A stretch of 64,000 nucleotides of DNA from Piromyces finnis (Eukaryota > Neocallimastigomycota > Neocallimastigomycetes > Neocallimastigales > Neocallimastigaceae), in contig MCFH01000019.1 in assembly GCA_002104945.1 (NCBI GenBank), forward strand, positions 218,501 through 282,500. Direction: 5' to 3'. Positions 31,143 to 43,882 of this stretch are shown here, piece after piece (the first letter of the stretch is position 1; the number at the start of each line of letters is the position of its first letter). The position numbers were made by a program, and so were the translations under genes. Below the pieces are notes generated by a model that had not been told where the DNA came from, did not search any database, and saw only the letters and a list, made by a program, of their open reading frames with translations.

Positions 31143-32379
31143 ATGCCAGCTATTGTTGATCCAAGTACCATGGAATACATGGATGTCAAGGGTAATGTCC
31201 ACTCTACTGAAAGTTTAGCTTGTCTTGAAGGTCCAGGAAACAGATTCCTTTTATTCTTAAACGGGTATGCATTTAAATATTTTACTTTTTTGATACAATT
31301 AATGAAAAAAAATAATTTTCAATAATTGGAAATTTGTTTTTCATTCATGGTTTTTTTTTTTTTTAAGAAAAGATACTCATTTTATATATATATATATATA
31401 TAAATATTAATTACATATGTATATCAATGATATGTTAAAAAAAGTTGTGCTGCTCGTTGTTTATATTGTTCTAACCCAGATACTTGGGATGAAACTATTG
31501 GTACCCCAATGACTGTTGGTCAACTTGTTAAAAAGATTGGTAACCTTAAGAATTACTACATCAACTCTGTTGGTGGTGGTGGTGTTACCGTTTCTGGTGG
31601 TGAACCATTAACTCAATTTGCTTTCTTATCTTGTTTCTTATATGCTGTTAAAAAGGTAAAAATCAATTTTTTTTAAAATTAAAATCAGTCCACCAGACAA
31701 ATAAAAAGTTTTATAGAAATTAGAATGAAAGAGATTATAATAACAAACAATAACAACAACAACAACAACAAGAGCAATAAAAATAACAACAAAAATAATA
31801 AAACTTTAATTGACCTATAAAACTACTAGAATAAATATTAATAAATTGAGAGAAATTTAAATAGTACAATTGAAATTAATCACCGTTTTTTATATTTTTT
31901 CTTAAATATAGCACTTAGGTCTTCACACTTGTGTTGAAACTACTGGTCAAGGCTGTACTAAGGCTTGGAACTCTGTTTTACCACACACTGATTTATGTTT
32001 AGTTTGTATTAAGCACGCTATTCCAGAAAAGTACGAACAAATTACTCGTACCAAGAAATTAGACAGATGTCTTAAGTTCCTTAAGGAATTAGAAAAGAGA
32101 AACATTCCATGGTGGTGTCGTTACGTTGTTCTTCCAGGTTACACTGATTCCAAGGAAGATATTGAAGCTTTAATTGAATTAATTAAAAACAGTCCAACTT
32201 GTGAAAGAATTGAATTTTTACCATATCATGAATTAGGTAAAAACAAGTGGGAAGAATTAGGTATTGAATACCCATTAAAGGACATTAAGCAACTTAAGAA
32301 GAGTGAAATTAAATGGATTTGTGATATGGTTCGTGAAGCTTTCAAGGACCGTAATATTCCAGTTACTGGTGATGCCTAA
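31143..32379 (+). CDS. pflA: Pyruvate formate-lyase activating enzyme (radical SAM)
   Basis: Generates the glycyl radical on pyruvate formate-lyase using S-adenosylmethionine and a 4Fe-4S cluster, allowing anaerobic cleavage of pyruvate to acetyl-CoA and formate. Three exons (31143-31264, 31445-31655, 31912-32379) give 266 aa, a normal length. The radical-SAM motif CAARCLYC (Cys42, Cys46, Cys49; CX3CX2C) spans the first splice junction region. The SAM-binding VTVSGGEPLTQ lies at about 88-98, followed by HTCVETTGQG and, near the end, IEFLPYHELGKNKWEELG, all typical of PflA. Codon use is strongly biased (GGT, CCA, AAG, ACT), unlike neighbouring genes, suggesting high expression. No obvious organellar presequence is visible at the N-terminus, so a cytosolic location is the simpler reading, though internal or weak signals cannot be excluded. 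PFL and its activase are known from Neocallimastix and are thought to derive from bacteria by lateral transfer. Confidence 0.93.
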
Positions 32380-33847
32380 GTTTATTACTTTTGTAAAAAA
32401 AAAAAAAAAAAAACAATAGCCATTCCAAAATTTAATTGATTCTTTCCTTATATATATATATACATATCAAAAAATATATAAAATAAATTATTATTTCATT
32501 TTATAGTAGAGAAATATATATAAATATATATAAATATTATAAATAGTTTAAATTTTATTTGAAAAAAAAATCTATTAAAACCAATTTTTTTAATAAAAAA
32601 AAAAAGCATTAAATATAGCAACAAGGATTATGTAGATATAAAACTTGTGTACCCTTTAAAAAAAAAAAACCTTTTTTTCTATATCATTATGTATTATCGA
32701 TAAGCATTTAAATTTCAAATAAATAATATTAGAAAAAAGTTTAAAAAATATTTGATTACATACTACTAATCTTTGAAAAGCTAAAATCAATTTGTGTTGT
32801 TTATATTAAACGTATAGTTGCATTAATAATGGTGGTATGATATATTGCTGGTAAAGAAAGAAAGAGTTTTAAGGGAGAGGTTTGATGTCTCAAAAAACGT
32901 AAATTTCATTCTTGTTGTTACAACTAGTGTTTTTTTTTTTTTTTTTTTTGGTAATTTTAACCTACTCTACCAAAATCATTTTTTTCATCCACTTTTTTTT
33001 TAACCAGATATTCTAGGTAAATTTATTTTCTTTCTGGGTTGAATTTATGGTGAAATTTTAAATGTTTTTTTTTTTTTTAAATTATAAGAGTTACTTTTTT
33101 TAACCAATCATATTTCAGATGACGATTCATTACAATATATTAACAATACAATGCTAATATATACCAATTAAAATTGGTTCATAATAAATTTTTTTGATAA
33201 ACTAATAATAATGAGATGATTTGGTATTTATTTATTAATTATAAATTCATCCATTTATTTTTAATGCTAATATTTATTTAAAATAATATTTATTTGTTCA
33301 TTCATATTAATAAAGAAAATGGTGGGTTTTTTTTAGGTTAGATTCATGGTTACACAATTCTATTTGTTGATAAAAGATAAAAAAGAAAAAAATTTTCATT
33401 TTAATTTTAAAAATAAAAAAAAAATAAAAAAATTCATGAATTCTTGTAAAATAAAAAATAATTAAAAAAATCAGTTTTTTAAAAGTTTTTTTTTTTTTTT
33501 ATTTTCTCTTTTTTTTTGCTGCTTTTATTTTTTTTATTTTTTGTGGTTGTTTTTTTACCAAAAAATTTTTATTCAAAGGAAAAACAAAAAAAAAAATTTT
33601 TTTTTTTTAATTCAAATTTTAAATTAAATTATAAATTAAAAATAATAAAAAAAAAAAAATAAAAAAATTCAAAGAAATTTTTTTTTACTTTTTACTTTTT
33701 ACACAATTTAAAAAAAAAAAAAAAGCGATATTTTATTATTTATAAAAAATAAAATATTTTTATTTATTTATTATTTATTTGATTAATTTATTATTAAAAA
33801 AGAAAAAAAAAAAAAATTATATATTTATAAAAAAGAAAAAAAAAAAA
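32380..33847. other. Spacer between PFL activase and carrier gene
   Basis: Largely homopolymer-rich. It carries the 19-mer taaccaatcatatttcaga (33101-33119) that recurs upstream of RRP42, and an acaatatattaacaatac motif near 33131. No coding frame. Confidence 0.5.
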
Positions 33848-35550
33848 ATGTCCAACAGTGTCATTCATGCAGTTTCTGGTAAGAATGAGAAAAAAAAAAA
33901 AAAATTTTATTTTTAGAAATTTTAAATATAATTTTTTATTTTATTTTATTTTATATCAATATTAACGCTAAACAATTTATTTTAAATCATTAAAAAAAAA
34001 AAAAATACTATTATTATTTTAAAAAAAAAAAAATACTTTGAATAATAAAACTAGGTGCTCTTGCTGGTACTTGTGCTACCATTGTTACATACCCACTTTT
34101 AACTATTACCCTTCGTCAAGCTGTCACTAAAAATAATGAAAAGAAAAGTTTATACGAAACAGTAAAACAAATTGTTAAGGACAAAAGTAATTATTAAAAA
34201 CTAAAAATTAAAAAAAGTATATTAAAATGTATATATAATTAATATATTTCAATTATTATCATCATCATTTCAATGAATGAAAAAAAAGAATTCCTTGATT
34301 TATACAGTGGTTTATCTAGTTCTATTTTTGGTGGTGCTGTTACCAACGGTGTTTGTAAGTATTTACTATTATTAATACTGTTATTATGTAATAAAAATCC
34401 ATTAAAATTGTGGGGAAAATATATTGAAATTTTTATTATGGTATTAATAATTATTATAAAAGATTTCTTCTGGTATGAATTATCTAAATCAAACATTAAA
34501 AACTGTACTAAACATGAAACTATGTCTACTCTTGAAAGTATACTTGCTAGTACTTGTGCTGGTAAATAGCCATAGAAATAATATTTATTATTTAGGAAAA
34601 AATTATAGAATGGAATTGCATTATTTATAAAACAAAGTAAATTTTATAGTAATAATAATAAATAATTTTTTATCTATTTTAATAAATAGGTACTGCTACC
34701 ACTGTTACTACCCATCCAATCTGGCTTATTAACGTAAATATATCAAAATAAATTAAGGTTATCATAGATTAAAAATCTATTTACTAAAAAAATATTGTTT
34801 TTTTTTTTTCTTTTAAAAAAAAAATATCTATAGACCCGTTGTGCTGCCAAGGTTTCTTTAGCTAATGAAGCTGATCCATCTTCTGTTAAATCTATTGGTG
34901 CTATTGAAACTTTAAAGAGAATTATTAAGGAAGAAGGTTTCTTTTCATTATGGAATGGTATTATTCCAGCTTTAATTCTTGTTTCTAACCCAGTTATTCA
35001 ATACACTACTTTTGAACAATTAAAAAATCTTCTTCTCAAGAAAAAGGAAAAGCTTGGTGCTTTAGATATTTTCATTTTAGGTGCTATTGCTAAGCTTTGT
35101 GCTACCGTTTCAACTTATCCATACACGTAAATAATCCATAATTTATTAAAAAAAAAAAATAGAAATAATAATATTTTTTTTTTTTTTAGATAATAGTAAA
35201 GTAAAGGATGTATTCATTAACCATTTATTTTATAAATAATATATATTTTTAATTTTATTTAAAAAAAAAAAAATCGAATAATTTATTTTCATAGTGTTGT
35301 CAAATCTAGAATGCAACTTCGTCAAGGTACTGATGAAACTTCTAAATACAATTCAACTTTTGATGCTTTTAATAAGATTATCAAGAATGAAGGTCCTTAC
35401 GGTTTATACAAGGGTATTCAATCAAAGATATTCCAAAGTGTATTAGCTGCTGCTTTCTTATTCATGTTCAAGGATAAGTTCTACCAATATGTTTTAAATA
35501 TTGTTATGTTAAAACATCGTCCACAAAAAGTTCAAACTCTTGCTAACTAA
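33848..35550 (+). CDS. Mitochondrial-carrier-family protein, PMP34/PMP47 (SLC25A17)-like
   Basis: Membrane solute carrier of the peroxisomal ATP/CoA/NAD type. Seven exons (33848-33878, 34055-34186, 34289-34354, 34463-34561, 34690-34733, 34834-35126, 35295-35550) give 306 aa with three repeated modules. Signature motifs after the odd helices are TYPLLTITLRQ (repeat 1), THPIWLINTRCA (repeat 2; the N/H-P-I-W-x-x-N-T-R form is characteristic of PMP34/PMP47) and TYPYTVVKSRMQLRQ (repeat 3). EEGFFSLWNGIIPALILVSN and NEGPYGLYKGIQSKIFQSVL fit the matrix-helix [DE]Gx4[YW][RK]G pattern. The RRRMMM motif of ADP/ATP carriers is absent. Codon bias resembles the PFL activase, suggesting good expression. In an organism with hydrogenosomes the membrane it serves is an open question. 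Confidence 0.85.
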
Positions 35551-36295
35551 ATATAACAAAAAGTAAATTTTAGATACCTCGAAAGAAAAAAAAATAAAAG
35601 CTAAAGATTATTTAAGAAATAATTTTAAAAAGTAATAAAAAAAAAAAAGAAAAGAAAAATCAAATAATACATCCTAATGATAATAGAAATAATTAAAATT
35701 CATTGTTTTTTCTTTTGAAAAAGTAATTTATAAAGAATTTTTTATAATTATATAATAATAACATTGTAATAATTTAAATCATTTTATTAAAAAAAGTATT
35801 TCAAAATAGAAATTGAATATAAAAAAAAATAATTTTAATTTACCCATAACTTTAGATATCCTTATTGAAAAAGTAAATAATTTTTAATAATAATAATAAT
35901 AAAAAAAAAAAAATACACAATTACAAGAAAGAAAAAGAGAAAGAAAAAAAAAATAGTTTAGAAGAATTCATAATTATATATATATATATATTTTAATAAA
36001 CATAAACCCTATCTTTTTTTTATATGAAAGATTAAAAAAAAAAAAAAAAAAAAGAAATTATTAATATTAAACCCATTTTTCCTAGATAAAAATAAATTAT
36101 AAAATATTTTTTATTATTTAATTATTTAATCTTTTTTTAAAGAAAAAAAAAAAAAAAACTAATTTATTTTTTCTTTTTTCTTTTTTATAATAAAAAGAAA
36201 AGAAAAAAGAAAAAATTTAACATTTTCTTTTTTTTTTTTATATAGTTAAAATATTATAAAATTTATAATATGAAAATAAAATAGAAGAATTCTAA

Positions 36296-36329
<34 letters not shown>

Positions 36330-36872
36330 TCAAAATATTGAGTCCGTTTTTTTTTTTTTTTTTTTTTTAGAAAATAGAATATTTATTATCATCCATTACT
36401 TTTATATACTTTAAAATTATAACATATTAAACCAAAAACCAAAAACCAAAATCAAAATCAAAACCAAAAAAAAAAAAAAGAAAACTGAAGAAATAAAATA
36501 AAAAAAAAAATACTAAATTTATTTTATACAAAAAAAAAAAAAAAAAAAAATATATGTATAATATATATACCAAAAAAAAAAAAAAGTCTATCTATTTCTC
36601 CTTTTTATATATTTTATATTTTATATATATTTTATTATTATTATTTAAAGTTTTATAAAGTATTTCAAGTACATTTACAAATTTTTATCGATCTATAGTA
36701 TTTTAGATATACTATTTTTATTTTTATTATTATTTTTAATTTTTTTTTTTTTTTTAGGTGTTTTTTTTTTTTTATTCTTTTATCCTTTTATTTTATCCTT
36801 TTTTTATTGTATACTTTTATTATGTGCTTTTATTTCATGTAGGAAAGGTAGATTTTTTTTTTTTTTTTTTTT
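35551..36872. other. Convergent 3' spacer (carrier / SKI3)
   Basis: Homopolymers and an AAT run (about 36297-36327). No gene recognised. Confidence 0.6.
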
Positions 36873-38655
36873 TTAAAATTTATATAATACTTCTTGATAT
36901 TCTTTTTCTTTGGTGAGATAGTCTTGAACTAAAAGTTTATCCTCTGAAGATTGACTCTTTGGATCTTGTTCCATGATATGGGCTAAACTCCAATTGAGGT
37001 AGGGATAACAAATGTCGGATTTGTCGACGTTCATTAAAAGTTTCTTGGCAAATTTGTAATTTTCTTTTTCACAAAGAGTGAGGGCATGGGCAATAATGGC
37101 TGGTAGGTAGGATTGATCACTACCTCCTTGCTTAATTTTTAAGACTTCATTCGACGTTTCGAAGGCTAACGTCATTTGAGAAGAGGATAGGGCTAAATGC
37201 CATAATCTTAATAAACCAATTAAATTAATATTATGGGCAGTGTCCGATGAAAGAATTTGTCGATAACAAAGTTCTGCAGCATCCTGTAAATTATACTCTT
37301 TATAAAATTCTGCCATTTCTTCTAAAATTAAAAGGGATTTTGGATTAATTTCAAGGGCTTTTTTATACCATTGAAGGGAATCATTTAAATTACCATAAAT
37401 TCTTAAAATACGTCCCATAATAACATAAATCATCGACATCTGAGTGGAATAGGAAACACGATCAATAATCGATTGACAATATTCATTACTTTTCATTAAA
37501 AGTGGGAAAATTAAATGTTGAACCTTGGAATCTGCTCCTTGCTTTATCGAATTAAAAAGTCTACCTAATTGGTAATACGAATCAGCAACAGAAATTGTTG
37601 ACCAAACATTGATCGTTTCTTCTCTTGGATTTTCTTTTCCATGGGCACGATCACGACTTAGGGTCTGTTCGGTCTTTTCAGCTAAATTCTTTGAAAGAGA
37701 TAAACTGAGAATGGCCGATTCAATATCTTCTTTACTAGATACATGATCAATCTTGGTTTTAAGTCCTAAAATTAAGGCATACCAAGCTTCAGATCGACTT
37801 GGTGATACCATAATGGCTTTTTGAGCTTTACGAATAATATCCTTAAGAATTTGTTTAAAGGATGTAGTGCCATTGTTTTCTATATAATAATCATTTAAGA
37901 GGGAAAGTGAGAAGGAAATAAAGTTTTCAACTAATAAATCATGCTCAGATGTTGTGTCCATGGTGCTATCTCCTCCTCTATGATCAATTAAACTGTTTGA
38001 TTCTAAAATAATATTTGCTGATTTTGCCAATTTAAAGGATTCATGGGATTTTGATGTGTAGTAGGTATTAATGAATTGTGATAATTTAATCCATTTTTGA
38101 GCATTGTAAGGGTAACGATGAATAGCTTTACTTAAAATGGCCTTTCCTTCCTTTGCATTACCCTAATTATCATATAAATTATATATATATATATTTTTTT
38201 AAAAAAATATAATATATAATAATAATATATAATAATAATGTATAATAATAATATATAATAATTAATAATAATTAATATTATAGAGTTTATTCTTTTTGGT
38301 TCTATAATCTATAGTTTAATAATTTATATTTCATTGCTTATTTAAATAAAATAATATAGATGGATAGAAAAAAAAAAAAAAAGGCATACTTGTGAAACAA
38401 ATAATGAACATAATAAATGATCACGGTTAGTGTCAAAGGCACCCATGTTTTCAATTGGAATTTTTAACATTTCTAATGCAGCACTAGATGCTAAAACTAA
38501 ATCATTCTTGACCATACCAAGAGAACATAAAGCAAATAAGGCTGGTAAATAATCTGGTGTATTGCTAACACTTATTAATAAAAAAAAAATTTTTTTTTTT
38601 TTTTTTAAATTTTTCATGTTGTCATAGTAATCAAATATATACATATATATTATAT

Positions 38656-38729
<74 letters not shown>

Positions 38730-39460
38730 TTAATATTATTATATTCAATTTTATTCTACTATTTTATATATTATATTATAAAAAATTTTATTATTTACCA
38801 TTTTAATAATTGTTGCTTTGTATATTCAACACATTCATCTGTTCCAATGGTGTAGTAAACTTGAGCCATTGTTAAAATAATTTTATTCTTTAGGTCTATG
38901 CAATCATCATCATCACATCTACTCAAGGCATTTTCTAAACATTGAATGGCCTCTTCATATTTTTTAACATAGCTATAACAAATACCACCAATAAGATTAA
39001 TATTAATAAAACATTTAGCATCCATATTTTCTTCGTATGGAAGAAGTTCATTGAAAACGGAAATACTTTTTTCATAACAACAATTTTGACATAAAACACG
39101 AAGTTTATTAACGGTCACACGAAGAATATCTTGAGCTATTTTAGCTTGATCTTTTGTTTTTATGGATTTTAATAAATTAATAGAAAGGTCAAAGTATTGT
39201 AAGGCATCTTCATAATGTTTTTGTCTTTCTTGTATTAAACCCATTAAATTAAGGGCATAAGGATTCTTGAAGGATAATTCAATGGATTTATTGGCAGTAA
39301 ATGTTAATTCAGAATACTTGGATACTGGGAATTCAATATTTTGTTTCTTTAATTCGTTAAAGAAATTAAGGGTGTAATAATAATTTGTTTCAAACTTTTT
39401 TTTTATATAATAATAATATATATATAGAATATTAGAAGAAGAAGAAGAAGAAGAAGAAAA

Positions 39461-39493
<33 letters not shown>

Positions 39494-42400
39494 TTAGATA
39501 TTAATTATTATTAAAAATATGAAACTATTATAGAAAAGAGGGGGAAAAAAAATAAACATACGTATGAACTATTGGATAATTCATTAGCATGTTGATATAA
39601 TTCAAAACTTTCTGAATGACTCATTTCTTTAGCAATAAATGCTTGTCCAATCCATGAATTAGAATTATTTGGATTCAATGTTTGAGCATTAGAAAATGCT
39701 TTATTAGCAAGCTCTAAATCATTATTAATAAGATATAAAAATCCTAAATTGGACCAAAGGGTAGAACTCTAAAAGTTTAAAAAAAAAAATATATATATAA
39801 AGAAATATGGTTATATATAGGAATTATATATATATATATATTGATGAATTACATTATATTATTTCTATATATTTTTATTTATTTATTTTCTATTGATAAA
39901 TTTAAATCTTTTTCTTTTTTTATCTGGCGATAAAAAATTTAATTCTATAAAAAAAAAAAAGGTTTTTTTTTTTTTTTTTTTTTTACCTTTGGATTAATGT
40001 TAAGACCTTTAATAAAGGAATGTTGACTAAACTTTGGTTGATGAATTAAATAGATACCCATAGAATTCCAATAGAATTCATTATTTGGATCAATTTTTAT
40101 TGCTAACTTTAATAATTTAATAGCAATATTTAAGATCTTTTCGTTCATTTTAGTGTCTTCATTGTCTACGTATCTGTTTTGAGTACAATTTTCATATATG
40201 AGATATACATTAAGACTAAGATTATGAAGATAATCTCCAAAAACAAAACTTTCCTCAAACTTATTTACTAAAATAGAATATTGAAGAATCATAGTTGTCA
40301 TATAAAAAATCAAATCTGCTGTTAATTCGTTGTTTTCTTTCAAGTCTTGATTAAATTTATTTTGTTTTTCTTCAAGTATTTTAGAATATTCTTGGTCTAG
40401 GCTATTTAATAAACTCATGGATTGAATATTGTTTTCCATCATTAATTCTTTTACTCTTTGATAAATGGAATAGATAACTGGGAAACAAACCCAACAATAT
40501 TTTTGAATGTATTTTAAACTACAACAGTCATCATTAATTAATTTCCACCATGATTGAAGTTCAGGGTGACTACAAATACCTTTGTAGGCAATACTTAAAG
40601 ATTTCTTAATATTTTCAGCGGCTTGACCAAATTCTGAATTTTCAATATATAATTTGCTATGATCATAAAAACAGGAACCGAGACCATATAAGGCTAAGGC
40701 ATAGTTTGGATCAAGTTTAACAGCCTTGGCATAATTAGTCTTGGCTTCATCATACATACCCATAATTTGTTGAGTTGAAGCAATTTCATAGTAGGAACAA
40801 GTAGAATTTGGATCCATTTCATTAGCTTTAGTAAATGCTTTTAAGGCTGGTGTATAATGGCCATTTAATTTATAGCATAAAGCTAAACCAAACCAACTGT
40901 TATAATCATGAATATCAATTCTTAATAAGGATTGGAAAGAAGTAATGGCATCCTTATAATTACCCTATATCAGAGAATATCATGACATGATATAGATTAT
41001 ATAATTACGATTATATACAAGGATAATAATAAATTAAAATTTTTATTCCTACACCCTAATACAATAATATTAATTAAATAAAAATAAAAAAATTTACCAT
41101 AATGTAATAAAGATAACTTAAATGTTTCCAGGCCCAAAGACATCTAAGATTCTTTTTAATAATTGTATTACAAACATCAATAGCTTCAACAATATCATTC
41201 TTATTTTTAATTAAAAGTTCAACAAGTTTTTTTCCAGCTTCTTCATCTTCATTACATAAATAATGAGCTTTACGGTAACTTTGTTTAGCTTTAGTTACAT
41301 TATTTTTTGACAAGAAATAATCACCAAGATAACAATAGTTTTCATTAAAGTTTTGATTAATTTTCATGGAACTTATAAGGTAATTAAAACCACCATCATA
41401 GTCTATTTAACGATAATTAATATATTACATTTATTATTATATAAAAATTTAAATATTTTAATAATGATGATACGAATGATAATAATATATACATATACTA
41501 TTAGTTTTCTTGAATTAGTGTTATTTACCATTTTGCTTAAAATAAACTCTGGCCATTCTGTAATTATTAAGATAATCTGATTTTATATTTAAAGAGTTTT
41601 GTAAATATTCCTTTGCTGAATCATAATCATCTTTTAAGAAATAAGACCATCCAATTTCCATTAAAATTTTCCAATTATTTGGATTAAAGGAATCAGCTTT
41701 TAATAAACTTTTTAAGCCTTCCTCGGTTTTATTAAATCCTTTAATTAGTAATACACCAAGACCCTTTTAATATTATTTATACATATATAAGCATTTGTTA
41801 ATTTTTTTTTTTATCATTATTATTATTTAAGAAAATAATTTTTTTTATTATTATACTCTTTTAATTTACTTACTAAAAAGGCTTCATAATTTTCTGGTTC
41901 ATTTTTTAAAACTGATTTATAAATTGCTAATGCTTCCATATATTTGGACTTTTCTAATTCAATAAGTGAATTTGCTAATATTAAATCAAGGGAAGTCTTA
42001 ATACTAAAAATATAGGATATCGGTATAAATTGATATATTATAGGTCAAAATAATTAAATATATATTCAAAGTATAAAACTAATTATTAAAAAAAATTTTT
42101 TTTTTTTTTTTTTTTATCATACGTATTATAAGATTTTTGATATTTTTCTTCGATAGAAAGGACAATATCTTTAGTGTATCTTGATAAATTTTCAGAATAT
42201 TGGTAATTTCCATTTAGGTAACCAACATGAGCTTGAAGATAACATGGGAAAATTAAATTACAATCATCTGTATTTAATTTCTAATATAATCAAATTCAAT
42301 ATATAACAAAATAATATAAAATATATAAAATATATAATAATAATAACAAAAAAATAGTTAATAATTAATAATCATAAACTATTTTTATTAATAATAATAG

Positions 42401-43882
42401 TAAACTTACTGTTAATTTTTCAAAAGCGGCATTATTATTACTTTGTTCTTTCCATTCCATATAAATTTTAATTGTATCGCTTAATAAATCGTCTTCTTTA
42501 GCAAATTTTAAATACTTTTTGAAAAGTTCCATGTCATAATCATCTAATTAGAATAAAATAAAGTTATTAATAACACTTTTTATAATCATCATAAATTTAG
42601 GTGTGCATGCATATATACCAATTTTATTATCTTTAGCATTAATTAAAATTTCATAAGCAATTGGAATATCTAATTCTTGTTTTATTATACGTTCACTTAA
42701 TGATGTTACTCTTTCATAAGATTCCTATCATTTAAATATACATAAATATTTTGACATTTTAATCAGGTAAAAGGATTTAAAATGTTTATTTTGTTAACTA
42801 TTATTTACTTGAATATTGTCAACTTGTTTGATATCGATTTTCTTTTTTAATAAAGTAACATATTTTCCCAAAACATTATTATCTTTTTCAATTTCTAAAT
42901 GTTGTTCATAAATTGGAATTAATTTTGATTTTTCAATCATTTCATTTTCAATTTTTACTTTTAATATTGGGAATGGTTCAGAATCAATTCTATATCTTCT
43001 CTTTTTCAATTCACTATTATAATAACTTTCATCACTCTTTTCATACATTGTTTCAATTCTTTTAATAATTTCTAAAGGTTTTGGAATATCTAAATCCTTG
43101 ATAATGTCATAATATTCACTTCCAGGTAAAAATACTTGAAGTTCGTTAATGAGCTTTTTTTTATAAAAAAAAAAAAATTTCAAAATTCAAGAGTAAATAT
43201 TTTTTTTTCATTTTCTTTAAATTTTATTAAATGTTTTATAATATACTCATTTCTACCTTATCATTATCACCAATATTCTCAAAAGTAGTAATTATACGAT
43301 TTGTTGTTGCCAAAAATTTATCTGGATTACTAATGATTAGTGACAAATTTTATTTATTAATAAACATTCAAAACATTTAGTAATAAATAAATATATTTAT
43401 ATATAAAAATATATATATATACCTTTTGAATTTATCTCTCAATTGTTTTAAAATATCAATTAATTCATCATTCATATTTTCCTTTTCATACAAATTTGCT
43501 AAACCCTATTATAAAATTTACATGAAATGTAGAATTCATTTTTATTTTTTTTTTTTTTATTAATTATAAAAGTAAAAATTATAATTACTTGAGGAATTAT
43601 TATATTGTAAATTATTATTGTTAAGTATCAAATAAAAACAATTTCAAGATTATTAACCTGAAAAGGCATAGGCATTGAAGAATCAATGGCAATTGCTTTT
43701 TTATAATATTTAATACTATCATTATATTCACCAAGATTGAACTCTGCTAAACCTAAAAAAGTTAATGCGGTATAATTGTCACTTTCAAGTTCTAAAATGT
43801 AGTTACATTGATCACGAGCATCGTCATATTCTCCACTTGCAATATAATTTTTTGCTTGTTTTAATAAAGATTTAATCGACAT
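36873..43882 (-). CDS. SKI3: SKI3/TTC37-like TPR subunit of the SKI complex
   Basis: Scaffold of the Ski2-Ski3-Ski8 helicase complex that feeds mRNA into the cytoplasmic exosome. Fifteen exons sum exactly to 1681 aa: 43882-43658, 43505-43423, 43329-43257, 43153-42809, 42724-42619, 42543-42410, 42280-42123, 42003-41874, 41763-41529, 41402-41098, 40964-39987, 39768-39562, 39394-38799, 38570-38390 and 38162-36873. TPR repeats occur throughout. The N-terminus (LLKQAKNYIASGEYDDARDQ, AIAIDSSMPMPFQGLANLYE) aligns with TTC37, whose start also has a TPR followed by WQGLANLYE. Middle repeats include WSYFLKDDYDSAKEYL and LDPNYALALYGLGSCFYDHS, typical of the long SKI3 solenoid. The C-terminal part holds YPYNAQKWIKLSQFI and further TPRs. 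Ski3 being the only very long TPR protein with this N-terminus makes the call fairly secure. It would act with the exosome, of which RRP42 is encoded further along. Confidence 0.85.
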
